Source: Streptantibioticus cattleyicolor NRRL 8057 = DSM 46488
Lineage (GTDB): Bacteria > Actinomycetota > Actinomycetes > Streptomycetales > Streptomycetaceae
DNA: 64,000 nt
Direction: 5' to 3'
Assembly (NCBI RefSeq): GCF_000240165.1
Contig: NC_017585.1
Span: forward strand, 434,001 to 498,000
The notes beneath the pieces are model-generated. The model was not told the DNA's origin. It saw only the letters and a list, made by a program, of their open reading frames with translations, and made no database searches. The position numbers and the translations under genes are program-made. Positions 41,704 through 57,701 of this stretch are shown one piece after another. Numbering within the stretch: the stretch's first letter is position 1; every line of letters starts with the position of its first letter.

Positions 41704-42564
41704 CTATTCGGCCCAGGCACGCTCCAGATGGGTGCGGAAGGCGGCGGGCTCTCGCCCGATCAGCTCGGCCAGGGTCGGGTCGACAGCGGTGAACTCGCCA
41801 TTGCGCGCCGCGGCGAAGATGCTCAGCATCAGGTCGGCGATCGGGGCCGGGGTGCCGTGCGCCAGGATCTGCTCGCGGAAGGCGTCGTCGGGGACGACGG
41901 TGCGGGTGAAGGGCCGTCCGGTGGCCTGGGACGCGATCTCGGCGACGGTGTCGAAGTCGAGCGCCGCCGGGCCGGTGAGCGGCGGGGTGGGCCCCTCGAA
42001 GCGGGCCTCCTCGGCGAGGATCACCGCGGTGGCCTCGGCGAGGTCGTCGTGGCCGGTCCAGGCGACGGGGCCGTCGGCGGGGAGGGCGATGTCGCCGGTG
42101 TGGCGGGCGGACTCCAGGAACTGCAGGGCGCTGGAGGCGTAGAAGCCGTTGCGCAGGGCCGTCCAGGGCAGGCCGGTGGCGCGCAGCAGGTCCTCGGTCC
42201 GGGCGTGGTCGCGGCATGCCTGGAAGCGGGCGTCGTGGGCGGCGCCCATCTGGCTGGTGTAGAGGATGCGGCCGACGCCGGCCCGCACGGCGGCGTCGAT
42301 GGCGGCGCGGTGGCCGCTGACGCACTCCGGGCCCGTGCGGTCGAGGGAGACGAGGAGCAGTTGCTCGGCGCCCTCGAAGGAGTGCGCGAGCGAGGCGGGG
42401 TCGTCGAAGCTGCCCTGCCGGACGCGGACGCCGCGGTCGGCGAGGTCTTGAGCCTTGCGGGGGTCGCGGACGCTGACGCCGACGCGGTCGGCGGGGACGC
42501 GCTCCAGGAGACGCTCGACGGTGCGGCGGCCGAGCTTTCCGGTGACTCCGGTCACGATGATCAT
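41704..42564 (-). CDS. NmrA-like/SDR atypical NAD(P)-binding oxidoreductase
   Basis: 286 residues from ATG 42564 (GGGAGAA upstream). Nucleotide-binding GVTGKLGRRTVERLL at the N-terminus (IIVTGVTGKLG), then LLLVSLDRTGPE, YTSQMGAAHDARFQACRDHARTEDLLRATGLPWTALRNGFY and GHDDLAEATAVILAEE match the QorB/NmrA-like atypical SDR group, which senses or reduces quinones with NADPH. It is divergent from a TetR regulator across a perfect palindrome and is probably its target. Confidence 0.88.
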   Translation of the reverse strand: MIIVTGVTGKLGRRTVERLLERVPADRVGVSVRDPRKAQDLADRGVRVRQGSFDDPASLAHSFEGAEQLLLVSLDRTGPECVSGHRAAIDAAVRAGVGRILYTSQMGAAHDARFQACRDHARTEDLLRATGLPWTALRNGFYASSALQFLESARHTGDIALPADGPVAWTGHDDLAEATAVILAEEARFEGPTPPLTGPAALDFDTVAEIASQATGRPFTRTVVPDDAFREQILAHGTPAPIADLMLSIFAAARNGEFTAVDPTLAELIGREPAAFRTHLERAWAE

Positions 42565-42609
42565 GGGGTTCTCCCGCCAATGTTTCCGATGGAATCAATC
42601 TAACGGTAA

Positions 42610-42626
42610 CACTGGAAATTCCAGTG
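42610..42626. promoter_or_regulatory. 17-bp palindrome between NmrA-like and TetR genes
   Basis: CACTGGAAATTCCAGTG, perfect except for the unpaired centre, extended by GGT...ACC flanks. It lies 28 bases before the TetR start and 46 from the NmrA-like start; a likely autorepressor operator. Confidence 0.75.
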
Positions 42627-42653
42627 GAACCAGATCTTCGGTACCATCGGTTC

Positions 42654-43382
42654 ATGGCTACGCGCGACTCCACCGACAGCCCTCGGCGCCGCATCGTCGA
42701 GGCGGCCGTCGAGCTACTGGAGAACGGCGGCCCCGACGCGGTGAGCACCCGCGCGGTCGCCGCCGCGGCCGGAATGCAGCCGCCGGCGATCTACCGCCTC
42801 TTCGGCGACAAGGAGGGGCTCCTCGAGGCCGTCGCCGAGCACGGCTACGCGCGGTTCCTGGAGAAGAAGCGCGAACAGCTCGACCCCGCCCCGCAGGACC
42901 CGGTGGAGGAGTTGCGCCGCGGCTGGGACATGGTGGTCGAGTTCGGGGTCTCCCGCCCCGAGTTGTTCGCGGTGATGAACCGGGCCACCGGCCGGGGATC
43001 GGACGCGGCGCACCGCGCGGGCCTGGAGATCCTCCATGGGCGGGTGCGTCGGCTGGCGGCCGGGGGGTGGCTGCGGGTCGACGAGGAGCTGGCCGCCCAG
43101 ATCATCCAGGCAACCGGCCAGGGCGCTGTCACCACCTGGCACTCCACCCCCGCGGACCGCCGCGATCCGGCGCTGCTGACCGTCCTGCGCGAGTCCATGG
43201 TCGCGGCCGTCACCCGCGCCGAGCCGGCGGTCCCCGCCGCGGAGTCCGGCCCCGCCGCGGCGGCCCGCGCCCTGCGCGCCGCCCTCCCCGACGACGCCGA
43301 TGTCCTGAGCGACGCCGAGCAACGCCTGCTGCGTGAGTGGCTCACGCGCCTGGCGGCCGACGGTGGCAGGCCGCCTACCTGA
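42654..43382 (+). CDS. TetR-family regulator
   Basis: 242 residues from ATG 42654. N-terminal HTH (RRRIVEAAVELLENGGPDAVSTRAVAAAAGMQPPAIYRLFGDKEGLLEAVAEHGYARFL) is canonical. The ligand domain includes ELFAVMNRATGRGSDAAHRAGLEILHGRVRRLAAGG. The protein ends in an Ala-rich tail with SDAEQRLLREWLTRLAADGG. It likely represses the divergent NmrA-like oxidoreductase and itself. Confidence 0.9.
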   Translation: MATRDSTDSPRRRIVEAAVELLENGGPDAVSTRAVAAAAGMQPPAIYRLFGDKEGLLEAVAEHGYARFLEKKREQLDPAPQDPVEELRRGWDMVVEFGVSRPELFAVMNRATGRGSDAAHRAGLEILHGRVRRLAAGGWLRVDEELAAQIIQATGQGAVTTWHSTPADRRDPALLTVLRESMVAAVTRAEPAVPAAESGPAAAARALRAALPDDADVLSDAEQRLLREWLTRLAADGGRPPT

Positions 43383-43440
43383 TCACGCTCGGCCCTGGCC
43401 GCGGTCGGTCTCACTCCGGCGGGCCGGGCCGGGGCCCCGG

Positions 43441-43570
43441 CTGCCCCCCGTCCTCGGCATGTCTGCCGGCCGGAGCACGGTCTTGCGCCTGGTGGACGCG
43501 CTTCCCGAGCCGGACATGGCCGCGCCGCGGGCGGTCGGTGTCGACGAGTACGCGACCCGGGTGGGCCGAG
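43441..43570 (+). mobile_element. ISL3-family transposase fragment
   Basis: About 43 codons (LGMSAGRSTVLRLVDALPEP, then RAVGVDEYATRVGR) match the region of ISL3 transposases just before and into the first catalytic DDE segment (normally VDEYA followed by RKGRxYGT). Nothing of the rest of the transposase remains and the frame degenerates on both sides. A relic of an old insertion between the TetR and SDR genes. Confidence 0.6.
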
Positions 43571-43645
43571 GCGGTAGCGGCGACCGCGCCGGGGCCGGGC
43601 GGGACGAGCCCGGCCGTCAGGTGCCCTGGGGCAGCCGGGTCGGCG

Positions 43646-44647
43646 CTACGCCTTGAGGAGTCGTTCGCTCAGTTCCCACAGCCGCTGTGCGGACCGCGGG
43701 TCGATCGAGTGCGGCACGACGTTCTGCGAGCGGATCAGCTCGGCACCTTGGACGTCGGGATCCGGGGCCTCGTCCAGTGGTGAGACGTCATTGTCTTTCA
43801 GGTAGACGCCGCCGATCGTGTCGAGCAGCGGGCTGGTGGCCGCGAACACGATGGTCGCGGCCCCCTGCTGTGGCGTCTTCTTCCCGCTCCCGGGGTCGAT
43901 GACCGGTCGGCCGGACTCGTCGACCAGCCCCATGGCCAGGTTCATGGCCCGCACCTGTTCCGCGGGCATGGAGTTGCCCAGATGGGTGCCCACAACGATG
44001 CCGGGGTGCGCCGCGTAGCCGCGGATCCCGTGGCCGGCCCACCGGCGGTCCAGTTCGACGGCGAAGAGCACGTTGGCGGTCTTGGACTGCGCATAGGCCA
44101 GGTGGCCGTCGTAGCCGGTGGCGAAGTGCGGGTCCTCCCAGCGGATGTCGCAGATGCGCGTCGCGCCGGAGGTGGTATTGACGACCCGGGCGCCGTGCGC
44201 GGCCCGCAGGGCGGACAGCAGACCCAGGGTCAGCTGGAAGTGTCCGAGGTGGTTGGTCGCGAACTGCACCTCGTAGCCGCGCGCGTCCAGCACCAGCTCG
44301 GCGGGGGCCATGATGCCCGCGTTGTTGAGCAGCACGTGGAGCGGACGACCGGAGTCCAGGTAGCGTGCGGCGAAAGCGTCGATCGAGGGCGGGTCCAGGA
44401 GGTCCAGCCGGCTCACCTCGACGCCCTCGATCCCGGCCAGCGCGGACGTCGCGCCGTCGGGGTTGCGCGAGCCGACGACGACCGAGGCGCCGGCCTCGGC
44501 CAGCGCACGAGTGGCCTGCAGACCGAGTCCGACGTGACCACCGGTGATCACGACATTCCTACCGGACAGGTCGATGCCGGCGAGGACCTCGTCAGCCGTC
44601 GATGCGGCGGTGAAACCGGACCCGATGGGGTGCTGCTTGTGTGTCAT
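43646..44647 (-). CDS. Short-chain dehydrogenase/reductase (WW-oxidoreductase/retinol-dehydrogenase-like)
   Basis: 333 residues from ATG 44647. Classical SDR features: cofactor loop TGGHVGLGLQATRALAEAGASVVVGSR, NNAGIMAP, catalytic Ser in VVNTTSGA and YAQSK (Tyr and Lys), then AAHPGIVVGTHLG. The length and the NHLGHFQLTLGLL segment fit the 300-residue SDR group resembling retinol dehydrogenases. Divergent from the AraC gene at 44735, its likely regulator. Confidence 0.9.
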   Translation of the reverse strand: MTHKQHPIGSGFTAASTADEVLAGIDLSGRNVVITGGHVGLGLQATRALAEAGASVVVGSRNPDGATSALAGIEGVEVSRLDLLDPPSIDAFAARYLDSGRPLHVLLNNAGIMAPAELVLDARGYEVQFATNHLGHFQLTLGLLSALRAAHGARVVNTTSGATRICDIRWEDPHFATGYDGHLAYAQSKTANVLFAVELDRRWAGHGIRGYAAHPGIVVGTHLGNSMPAEQVRAMNLAMGLVDESGRPVIDPGSGKKTPQQGAATIVFAATSPLLDTIGGVYLKDNDVSPLDEAPDPDVQGAELIRSQNVVPHSIDPRSAQRLWELSERLLKA

Positions 44648-44686
44648 GCCGCCCAGTCTGAACCCGCCGACCGGCACTCTGAATAA

Positions 44687-44720
44687 TTGACAGTGCGGAT
44701 TTCCTTCGCGAGAGTACGAG
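44687..44720 (+). promoter_or_regulatory. Possible promoter of the AraC gene
   Basis: TTGACA at 44687-44692 is a perfect -35 hexamer just upstream of the chosen AraC start; a GAGAGT/AGTACG-type -10 follows about 17 bases later. If used, the in-frame TTG at 44687 cannot be the start codon. Confidence 0.4.
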
Positions 44721-44734
44721 TTGTGGCGCAGGTC

Positions 44735-45643
44735 GTGAACGATCAACTCTCCGAGGTGTTCGACCTCGTCAAGATCCGCGGTCTGGTGTCGGGCGGGTTC
44801 GCGTCCAGGGGTCCCTGGGTCGCGCGCGCCCCCATCGAGGACCCACTGAAACTCATCGCGATGGTGTCCGGCCGCTCCCGGCTGACCACCGACGGCGTCG
44901 ACGAGCCGATCGAGCTCGAACCGGGCGACGTCGCCATCCTGAACAACCGGTCATGGATCGAGCAGGAGGGCGGCACCGGGGGCGGAGCCCGCACCGAGAT
45001 CCTGCCCCAGGAGGACTTCGCGCGGCTTGCCGACGCCGACCGCGGCACCGACGACGTCGTCATCGGGATCGCCGTCGATCTCAACGCCGCCGGTCGGTCG
45101 CTGCTGTCGCAGGCACTCCCGGCGTTGGGACACGTCCGGGCATCGGCCGCCACCGCGACCAACCTGCGAGGCAATCTCGACCGGCTCTTCGACGAGGTGA
45201 CCGGAGACCGGATCGGCTCCGCCTTCGCCGTGGGGCAGTACGGCCAACTCCTGTTGCTCGACGTGCTACGCGCCTACGTCGACCAGTGCGAACTGCCCCC
45301 TGGATGGCTGCGGTTGCTGACCGACGAACGGCTGCGCCCGGCGCTCAGCCTGATGCACACCGAACCCGCGGGGCGCTGGGGCTTGCGGGAACTCGCCAAC
45401 GCCGCGGGGATGTCCCGCACATCGTTCGCGGTACGCTTCCGCACCCTGGCCGGCCAGCCGCCGCTGACCTACCTCAACCGTTGGCGGATGCTTCTGGCGC
45501 AGCGCGCACTGCGTGACGGGGATGTCCAGATCGGCTCACTCGCCGTCGAGCTGGGCTATGCGTCGGAGAGCGCGTTCAGCACCGCGTTCAAAAGGGAGTT
45601 GGGGGAGTCACCACTGCGCTACCGGCAGCGGCACCGGCAGTAG
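44735..45643 (+). CDS. AraC-family regulator with cupin_6 domain
   Basis: 302 residues from GTG 44735; GTG 44723 or 44693 are alternatives. The N-terminal cupin_6 domain begins QLSEVFDLVKIRGLVSGGF and contains LIAMVSGRSRLTTDGVDEPIELEPGDVAILN. The C-terminal HTH pair is GRWGLRELANAAGMSRTSFAVRFRTLAGQPPLTYLNRWRM and QIGSLAVELGYASESAFSTAFKRELGESPLRYR. This class commonly lies divergent from a small oxidoreductase that it controls, here the SDR at 43646-44647. Ends 1 base before the convergent phosphatase gene. Confidence 0.88.
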   Translation: MNDQLSEVFDLVKIRGLVSGGFASRGPWVARAPIEDPLKLIAMVSGRSRLTTDGVDEPIELEPGDVAILNNRSWIEQEGGTGGGARTEILPQEDFARLADADRGTDDVVIGIAVDLNAAGRSLLSQALPALGHVRASAATATNLRGNLDRLFDEVTGDRIGSAFAVGQYGQLLLLDVLRAYVDQCELPPGWLRLLTDERLRPALSLMHTEPAGRWGLRELANAAGMSRTSFAVRFRTLAGQPPLTYLNRWRMLLAQRALRDGDVQIGSLAVELGYASESAFSTAFKRELGESPLRYRQRHRQ

Positions 45644-45644
45644 T

Positions 45645-48107
45645 TCAGGCCACCCGGATGCCGACGATGCAGGTGTCGTCGTCCGTGTCCGACCTGCTGT
45701 AGGTGAGCAGGCGGTCCAGCTGCTGATCCAGCGTCTTGGGCGCGGCGCGGGCCGTGCTCAGCAGGTAGGCCAGGGACTCCTCGACCGACCGGTCCCGCCG
45801 CTCGATCAGCCCGTCGGTGTACATCAGCAGTGTGTCCTCCAAGGCGAGCTGCACCTCGGCCTCCTCGTAGCCGGCTTCGGGGACCGCGCCCAGCAGCAGG
45901 CCCTGGACCAGTGGCAGCGGCGCCGCCTCCGAGCCGCGGACCAGGACGGGCGGAAGGTGGCCGGCCCGGGCCCAGCGCAGGGCGCGCCGGTCCGGGTCGT
46001 ACAGGGCGCACACCGCGGTGGCGGTGACCGCGCCGGTCAGGTGGTGCGCCACGATGTTCAGCCACGACAGCAACTGGCCCGGTCCGGCCCCCGTCACGGC
46101 CAGGCCGCGCAGCGCGTTGCGCAGGACGACCATGCTCGTGGCGGCCTCGATGCCGTGGCCCGCGACGTCACCGACGCACAGCAGCACCAACCCGGACGGC
46201 AGCACCATGGTGTCGTACCAGTCGCCGCCCACCAGATACTCGGTCTCGGCCGGCCGGTACCGTACGGCGACCTCCAGGCCCGGCACCGTCTGGGGCGCCT
46301 GTTCGGGAGGCATGATCGCGTGCTGCAACTGCAGTGTCAGCCGGTTGCGTTCGGTCGCCTGCTGCTCGGTGTGGGCGAGCTGGTCCCGGGTGGCGGCGAG
46401 CGCGACCTCCGTCCAGTGCTGGGCGGATATGTCCTGGTAGGCGCCCCGCACGGCGAAGAGCCGGTCGTCGGTGTCGAGAACGGGCTCGGCGACCACCCGG
46501 ATGTGCCGGGTCACGCCGTCGGGGCGCTGGAGCCGGAAGGCCGCGGAGGCCGAACGGCGGTGGTGGAACACCGTGCGCAGGAACCGGCGGAGGGAGTCCG
46601 CGTCGTCCGGGTGGGCGTGCGTGGGCAGTTCCTCCAGGGGGACGGGCGTGCCAACCGGGGAGTGGCCGTAGAGGTGGAACAGCTGATCGTTCCAGGTGAT
46701 CTCGCCGGTGAGCAGGTTCTCCTCGAAGCCGCCGATGCGGCCCAGGCGCTGGGCGTGCTGGAGCAGGCTGGCCAGCCGTGCCGTCTCGTCCTCGATACGC
46801 CAGATCAGCAGCACGTTGTTGCCGTGCCGGCTGATGCTGATGTCCGCGACCGCCGCCAGGGCCACCTGGTCGACCAACGAGGTCAGTTGCATCCGGCTCG
46901 CCCGGAACGGCTCACCGGTGGCGTACACCCGCTCCACCCGCTGGAACAGTTCGCTCTTGCCCGCGGTCAGGGGGTACGCCTCCAGCAGGAGCGCGCCGTT
47001 GACCACCGCGCGCGGCCGGCCGGCCGGGTCCAGGAAGCGGGTGTTGACGTGCTGGATGCGGAAGTCGGCCAGTTGCCCCGAGTCGTCCACGTACGGCACC
47101 AGGACGAGGGCGGGGTCGTGCAGCCCGTCGGCCAGGTCCATCAGCTCGGCGGTGTCCGGCAGGACGCGCGGTTCCTGGCCGGGGCCCTGGTGGAAGGCGT
47201 CCCTGCCCAGGGTGTGCGCACACAGCTCGGCCAGGGCCTCCACCTGCCGGACGACCTGCGGCGGTTGCGGCTCCAGCGGCCTGGGCCAGGCGATCTCCAG
47301 GACCCCGTGGATGCGGCCTCCCGCGTCGGCGGGCACCGCGACCCTGCCCCCGTCCGGGTACACGTCCCGGCCGATGGTGGGCAGCCCCGTCTCGGCCAGG
47401 GACGCGAACCACTGGCCGGTGCGCTCGGTCAGGCCCCGGCGGGCCACCGTGGTCACCCCCGGAGGGACGTAACGCCACCGGGTGGCCTCCGCGGGGGAGA
47501 AACCGGCGCTGCCGGCCAGGGTCAGCGAACCGTCGGCGCCCGCGGCCCACACGGCCACGGCCGCCGCGCCCAGCGGACGCAGCGCGTGCTCCAGCAGGGA
47601 GTCGGCGACGGCCTGGGTGTCGTCCGCCGCCAGGGCCCCGCTCTCGGCCGCCCGCAGCCGCAGGGCGGCGGTGTCGCGCTCGGCGCTGCCCGCGGCGGAG
47701 GACAGGAAGGCGTCGGTGACCTCCGCCACCCGGTCGCGGGCGGCCTGGTTGATGACCTCCACCGCGAACTCCAGCGGCGTCACCCCGGCCTGCTCGGCCA
47801 GCTCGGTCAGTTGCCGGGCGGCCTGCGCCGGACCGCATCCCAGCCGCTCGACCAGGATGCCCTTGGCCAGCTCGATCAGGGCCCGGCCCTCCGCCTCCGC
47901 CTGCGCGGCGCGCACTTCGCGCCGGAGCCGCTCCACCGTGGCGGCCAGCCTGCCGACCGGGGAGGAGGGGGAGACACCCGCTGGATCCAGCGGCTCCGTG
48001 ACACCCGCCGGGCCGGCCGGCTCCAGGGCGCCGGCGGCTGTCCGCGCGGCGTGCTCCGGGCGCGGTTCGACGGCGTCCGGCTCACGCGGCTGCTCGGTGA
48101 TGCTCAC
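45645..48107 (-). CDS. ANTAR-GAF-PAS SpoIIE-type PP2C phosphatase
   Basis: 820 residues from GTG 48107, with AGGAGC upstream. Order: disordered head, an ANTAR RNA-binding-like domain at about 60-125 (VERLRREVRAAQAEAEGRALIELAKGILVERLGCGPAQAARQL), GAF (about 150-310), PAS regions (about 320-560), and the SpoIIE phosphatase domain with metal ligands in VGGDWYDTM, VGDVAGHGIEA, MYTDGLIERR and DDDTCIVG. It probably resets an anti-anti-sigma factor under stress, and ANTAR suggests transcript antitermination or dimerisation. Downstream of, and likely co-transcribed with, the multi-HAMP hybrid kinase. Confidence 0.9.
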   Translation of the reverse strand: MSITEQPREPDAVEPRPEHAARTAAGALEPAGPAGVTEPLDPAGVSPSSPVGRLAATVERLRREVRAAQAEAEGRALIELAKGILVERLGCGPAQAARQLTELAEQAGVTPLEFAVEVINQAARDRVAEVTDAFLSSAAGSAERDTAALRLRAAESGALAADDTQAVADSLLEHALRPLGAAAVAVWAAGADGSLTLAGSAGFSPAEATRWRYVPPGVTTVARRGLTERTGQWFASLAETGLPTIGRDVYPDGGRVAVPADAGGRIHGVLEIAWPRPLEPQPPQVVRQVEALAELCAHTLGRDAFHQGPGQEPRVLPDTAELMDLADGLHDPALVLVPYVDDSGQLADFRIQHVNTRFLDPAGRPRAVVNGALLLEAYPLTAGKSELFQRVERVYATGEPFRASRMQLTSLVDQVALAAVADISISRHGNNVLLIWRIEDETARLASLLQHAQRLGRIGGFEENLLTGEITWNDQLFHLYGHSPVGTPVPLEELPTHAHPDDADSLRRFLRTVFHHRRSASAAFRLQRPDGVTRHIRVVAEPVLDTDDRLFAVRGAYQDISAQHWTEVALAATRDQLAHTEQQATERNRLTLQLQHAIMPPEQAPQTVPGLEVAVRYRPAETEYLVGGDWYDTMVLPSGLVLLCVGDVAGHGIEAATSMVVLRNALRGLAVTGAGPGQLLSWLNIVAHHLTGAVTATAVCALYDPDRRALRWARAGHLPPVLVRGSEAAPLPLVQGLLLGAVPEAGYEEAEVQLALEDTLLMYTDGLIERRDRSVEESLAYLLSTARAAPKTLDQQLDRLLTYSRSDTDDDTCIVGIRVA

Positions 48108-48144
48108 GCTACGAATGCTCCTAGGCCGAAGGGCGCTCGCGCGC

Positions 48145-52423
<4,279 letters not shown>

Positions 52424-52781
52424 ACCCACCCTCGCCCCGCTCCCCAGGAGCCCTCGCACGGCGAGGGCTCGTCCGCCCCGCCGGGCCCCGCGGGCCCGTG
52501 ACGCAGTTGTGCGTCTCCGCATGTCACGGATGCGCACGATGAGAAAAATACGAGGCAGGCTACCCCAACCGGGTGGCGCGGGACAAAGATCGCGGCACCC
52601 GGCGGTCCCCCGAGGAACCGCAGCGGCAGCCGCGTCCGCCGGCAGTCGACGAGCACAGCTTCCGCGGTGGTGGCGTCCTGGCCTGGCCGGGCGGGTGCGC
52701 ACGCATGGTCACCGGTGGCGCGGGGAAAGGGAGAACAACGGGTGCGGGCTGCCCGCCGTCCGTGCCGGGGAGGCGCCGATC
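52424..52781. other. Divergent intergenic region between the hybrid kinase and glgX
   Basis: 358 bases holding the promoters of two divergent genes. The piece around 52535-52560 (GATGAGAAAAATACGAGG) is unusually A-rich for this genome and may be promoter DNA of the kinase. No gene or clear hairpin seen. Confidence 0.4.
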
Positions 52782-54923
<2,142 letters not shown>

Positions 54924-54925
54924 CC

Positions 54926-56905
54926 TCAGCTCACGTGGACGTGCGGCCGGCGTCGCGGGTCCGGCTCGGCGCGGCGCAGCACCTCGCGGGTGACCGTGGC
55001 CACTTCGCCGTCCCCGAAGACCAGGAAGCGCAGCAGACGGCCCACCGGCCCGCCCTCGGTCCAGCTGAAGTACACATGCGGCACCTCGCCGGTGAGGTCT
55101 CGTAGCTCCAGCAGGATCGCCGCGATGGTGTTGGGGATCGTCGGGCCCTGCACCCGCAGGCGGGCCGCTCCGTCCCCCTCGGTGGCGTGGACGGTGACGT
55201 CCGCCGTGAAGTCCGACGAATCCCGCACCGACACTTCGAGGAGAAGGGGCGGCCCGCCGACGGGGACTTGAGCCGGCGCCTGCGGCATGAACCCCGGGGA
55301 GTTCCCGTGCTGTTCGGCTGGCTGATGAGCGATCAGCTGGAGCGGGCCCTCCGCGGCGGCCCGCCGCACCACACGCCGCGCCCGCGGATCCAGACGGACG
55401 TCCCCGACCCGCAGTTCGAACGCCCGGTGCACCCGCGAGCCGAAGGAGGTGACCAGGATGGCCACGGTGAAGATCGCCGCGATCTTGATGCCGTCGGGCC
55501 GTTCGACCACGTTGGCCACCAGGGTGTAGCCGAAGACCGTGGTGATCGAAGCGAAGCCGACGGTCGCCCACCGGTGGCCTCGGCGGTGCACCGCGACCGT
55601 GGAGGCGAAGGATGCCGACAGCATCAGCACCAGCATGCCGGTCGCGTAAGCGCCGCTCTGCCTGTCGACGTCCGCGTGGAACCACAGGGTGATGAGGACG
55701 GCCGCTGCCATCAACACGAGCACCAACGGGCGTACGGCCCGTGTCCATTCCGGCGCCATGCCGTAGCGCGGGAGGTACCGCGGGACGAGGTTCAGCAGGC
55801 CGGCGAGTGCGGAGGCTCCGGCGAACCACAAGATGGCGATGGTCGAGACGTCGTACACCGTGCCACCCGCCTGCCCGAGGTACTGGTGCGCCAGGTAGGC
55901 CAGGGCGCGGCCGTTGGCCGGTCCGCCGCTTTTGAAGGCGTTCTGCGGGATGAGGATCGTCGTCGTCACGCTGGACAGCAGGAGCAGGCAGCTCATGGTG
56001 ACGGCGGCCGTGGTGAGCAGTCGGCGTGTCCCGCGGATGCGGCCCTCGGGCCTTTGGTACGTGTCCGACGGGTCGCCCTGGACCTGGGGCATCACCGCGA
56101 CGCCCGTCTCGAAGCCGGACATGCCCAGGGCGAGCTTCGGGAACACCAGCAGCGCCACGCCTGCCATGGCCCACGGGGAACTGTGCGCCGCCGTCATCGC
56201 CTCCGTCCAGTCACGGATCCGCACCGGATGACCGACGACGTGCCACACCGCCACGGCGAGCACGACGACATTGACGGCGAGGTAGGCGCCCACCAGCACC
56301 ACCGCGATGCCGATGGCCTCACGGAAGCCCTTCAGGAAGACAGCCGCGAGTATGCCGATCAGAACGAGCGTGATGGACAGGTTGGCGCTGTGCGACCAGT
56401 GCGGGGCGAACGGGTTCTCCACCACGTGCGCGGCGGCGTCCGCGGCCGAGAGCGTGATGGTGATCATGAAGTCGGTCGCGGCGAACGCGAGCAGCACCAG
56501 CACGAAGATCTTCCCGGGCCACCACGGCAGCAGCCGCTCCAGCATGGCGATCGAGCCCTCGCCGTGCGGACTCTCGCGCGTCACCCGCCGGTAGACCGGC
56601 AGCGCACCGAACAACGTCAACGCGATCAGCACCACGGTGGCGAGCGGAGACAGCAGGCCGGCCGCGAGCGCGGCGATACCGGGCTGGTAGCCGAGCGTGG
56701 AGAAGTAGTCGACACCGGTCAGGCACATCACCCGCCACCACCGGTGCCCCTCCTGCTCGGGACGGGGCCTACGGTGTGGACCCGGGTGCCGGGCCGCCTG
56801 CTCACTCAGGCCCTGCAGAAGCCAGGCCCGCCACCGGCCCGGCGCGCCGGCCGCCTCGGGTGCGCGGGATCTGCTGCCGGCGTCAGCCTCCTCCACGTCG
56901 GTCAT
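54926..56905 (-). CDS. APC-superfamily permease
   Basis: 659 residues from ATG 56905 with AAGGGG upstream. About twelve transmembrane helices fill residues 55-500, beginning [43 protein letters not shown] sits in the broken TM1 typical of APC carriers. A cytosolic C-terminal domain of about 150 residues ([26 protein letters not shown], then a strand-rich part) follows. Related to uncharacterised actinobacterial amino-acid or K+-type permeases; substrate not deducible. Convergent with glgX. Confidence 0.82.
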   Translation of the reverse strand: MTDVEEADAGSRSRAPEAAGAPGRWRAWLLQGLSEQAARHPGPHRRPRPEQEGHRWWRVMCLTGVDYFSTLGYQPGIAALAAGLLSPLATVVLIALTLFGALPVYRRVTRESPHGEGSIAMLERLLPWWPGKIFVLVLLAFAATDFMITITLSAADAAAHVVENPFAPHWSHSANLSITLVLIGILAAVFLKGFREAIGIAVVLVGAYLAVNVVVLAVAVWHVVGHPVRIRDWTEAMTAAHSSPWAMAGVALLVFPKLALGMSGFETGVAVMPQVQGDPSDTYQRPEGRIRGTRRLLTTAAVTMSCLLLLSSVTTTILIPQNAFKSGGPANGRALAYLAHQYLGQAGGTVYDVSTIAILWFAGASALAGLLNLVPRYLPRYGMAPEWTRAVRPLVLVLMAAAVLITLWFHADVDRQSGAYATGMLVLMLSASFASTVAVHRRGHRWATVGFASITTVFGYTLVANVVERPDGIKIAAIFTVAILVTSFGSRVHRAFELRVGDVRLDPRARRVVRRAAAEGPLQLIAHQPAEQHGNSPGFMPQAPAQVPVGGPPLLLEVSVRDSSDFTADVTVHATEGDGAARLRVQGPTIPNTIAAILLELRDLTGEVPHVYFSWTEGGPVGRLLRFLVFGDGEVATVTREVLRRAEPDPRRRPHVHVS

Positions 56906-57084
56906 GCGACCCCTTCCGCAGTCGATGGTCCCTGGTCACGCCGATCCGCAACCGGCAACGCCACCCGTCCCCTTGACCTCATGGACGGCACTCGGCACGG
57001 CCACCGATACCCCGCCACGGGTCGCGCAATCAGGGCACGGCTCAGAACCGATCAGCGCGCGTCAGCGGCATCGTGTTCTCCAGC

Positions 57085-57330
57085 TCATCGAGTCCGCTCG
57101 TGTCCGACCACGTGGGTCCCCGCAGCCACCAGCACCTCAGCGGTCGGCAAGGACAGCAGGGTGGCGAGTGCGCTCAACTCCTCCTCGGTGGGCCGGACGG
57201 GACCCGTCGCACCGTCCTCCCCGAAAGCCTTGATCCGCGGCGTCCGGATGCCGGTCCGGGCGGCAACCGCCTCGGCCGACAGGCCCCTTCGGCTCATGGC
57301 CCTTTGAAGTAGCCCCGCAAGCGCGTCCAT
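57085..57330 (-). CDS. Small XRE-like helix-turn-helix protein
   Basis: 81 residues from ATG 57330 with AGGAGGCGACG directly upstream. Helices LAGLLQRAMSRRGLSAEAVAARTGIRTPRIKAFGE look like a Cro/CI-type HTH, followed by PTEEELSALATLLSLPTAEVLVAAG. Probably a compact DNA-binding regulator. It precedes the APC permease gene on the same strand (179-base gap) and is divergent from the PRC-barrel operon. Confidence 0.75.
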   Translation of the reverse strand: MDALAGLLQRAMSRRGLSAEAVAARTGIRTPRIKAFGEDGATGPVRPTEEELSALATLLSLPTAEVLVAAGTHVVGHERTR

Positions 57331-57554
57331 CGTCGCCTCCTGCTCTCGACTTGTGAGCGCTCGCCTACCCACCGTGCACGAACCGACACGTCCCGAGCGC
57401 GGCGGCGCACGCGCTACCCCGCACGGCCCCTCCAGGAGAAATCCACCCGCCACCCACCCAGAGCATGCGAGCTCGTACCCCGGGTAAGCGCATAGCCGAA
57501 GGACCGCCGGACGAAGCGACGGCCATGGTGAAGGCGGTATCGAGGAGGTCGGCG

Positions 57555-57701
57555 ATGGAATGGTGGGGTTGGGTGGTCTTCCTCGTCGCGGTGGCGGGCG
57601 TGCTCACCGCAACAGCACTGACGGTTCAGGCCAGACGCCGCAGCGGCACGGTGATCGCCATCCGTTCGGGCCGTGTCTCCGGCCGGGAGGGTCCGCGGTG
57701 A
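57555..57701 (+). CDS. Small single-pass membrane protein
   Basis: 48 residues from ATG 57555 with GAGGAGG 7 bases upstream. One transmembrane helix (WWGWVVFLVAVAGVLTATALTV) and a basic cytosolic tail. Stop overlaps the start of the first PRC-barrel gene as GTGA, so it is the head of that coupled operon. Function unknown; it may tether or recruit the PRC-barrel proteins. Confidence 0.7.
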   Translation: MEWWGWVVFLVAVAGVLTATALTVQARRRSGTVIAIRSGRVSGREGPR

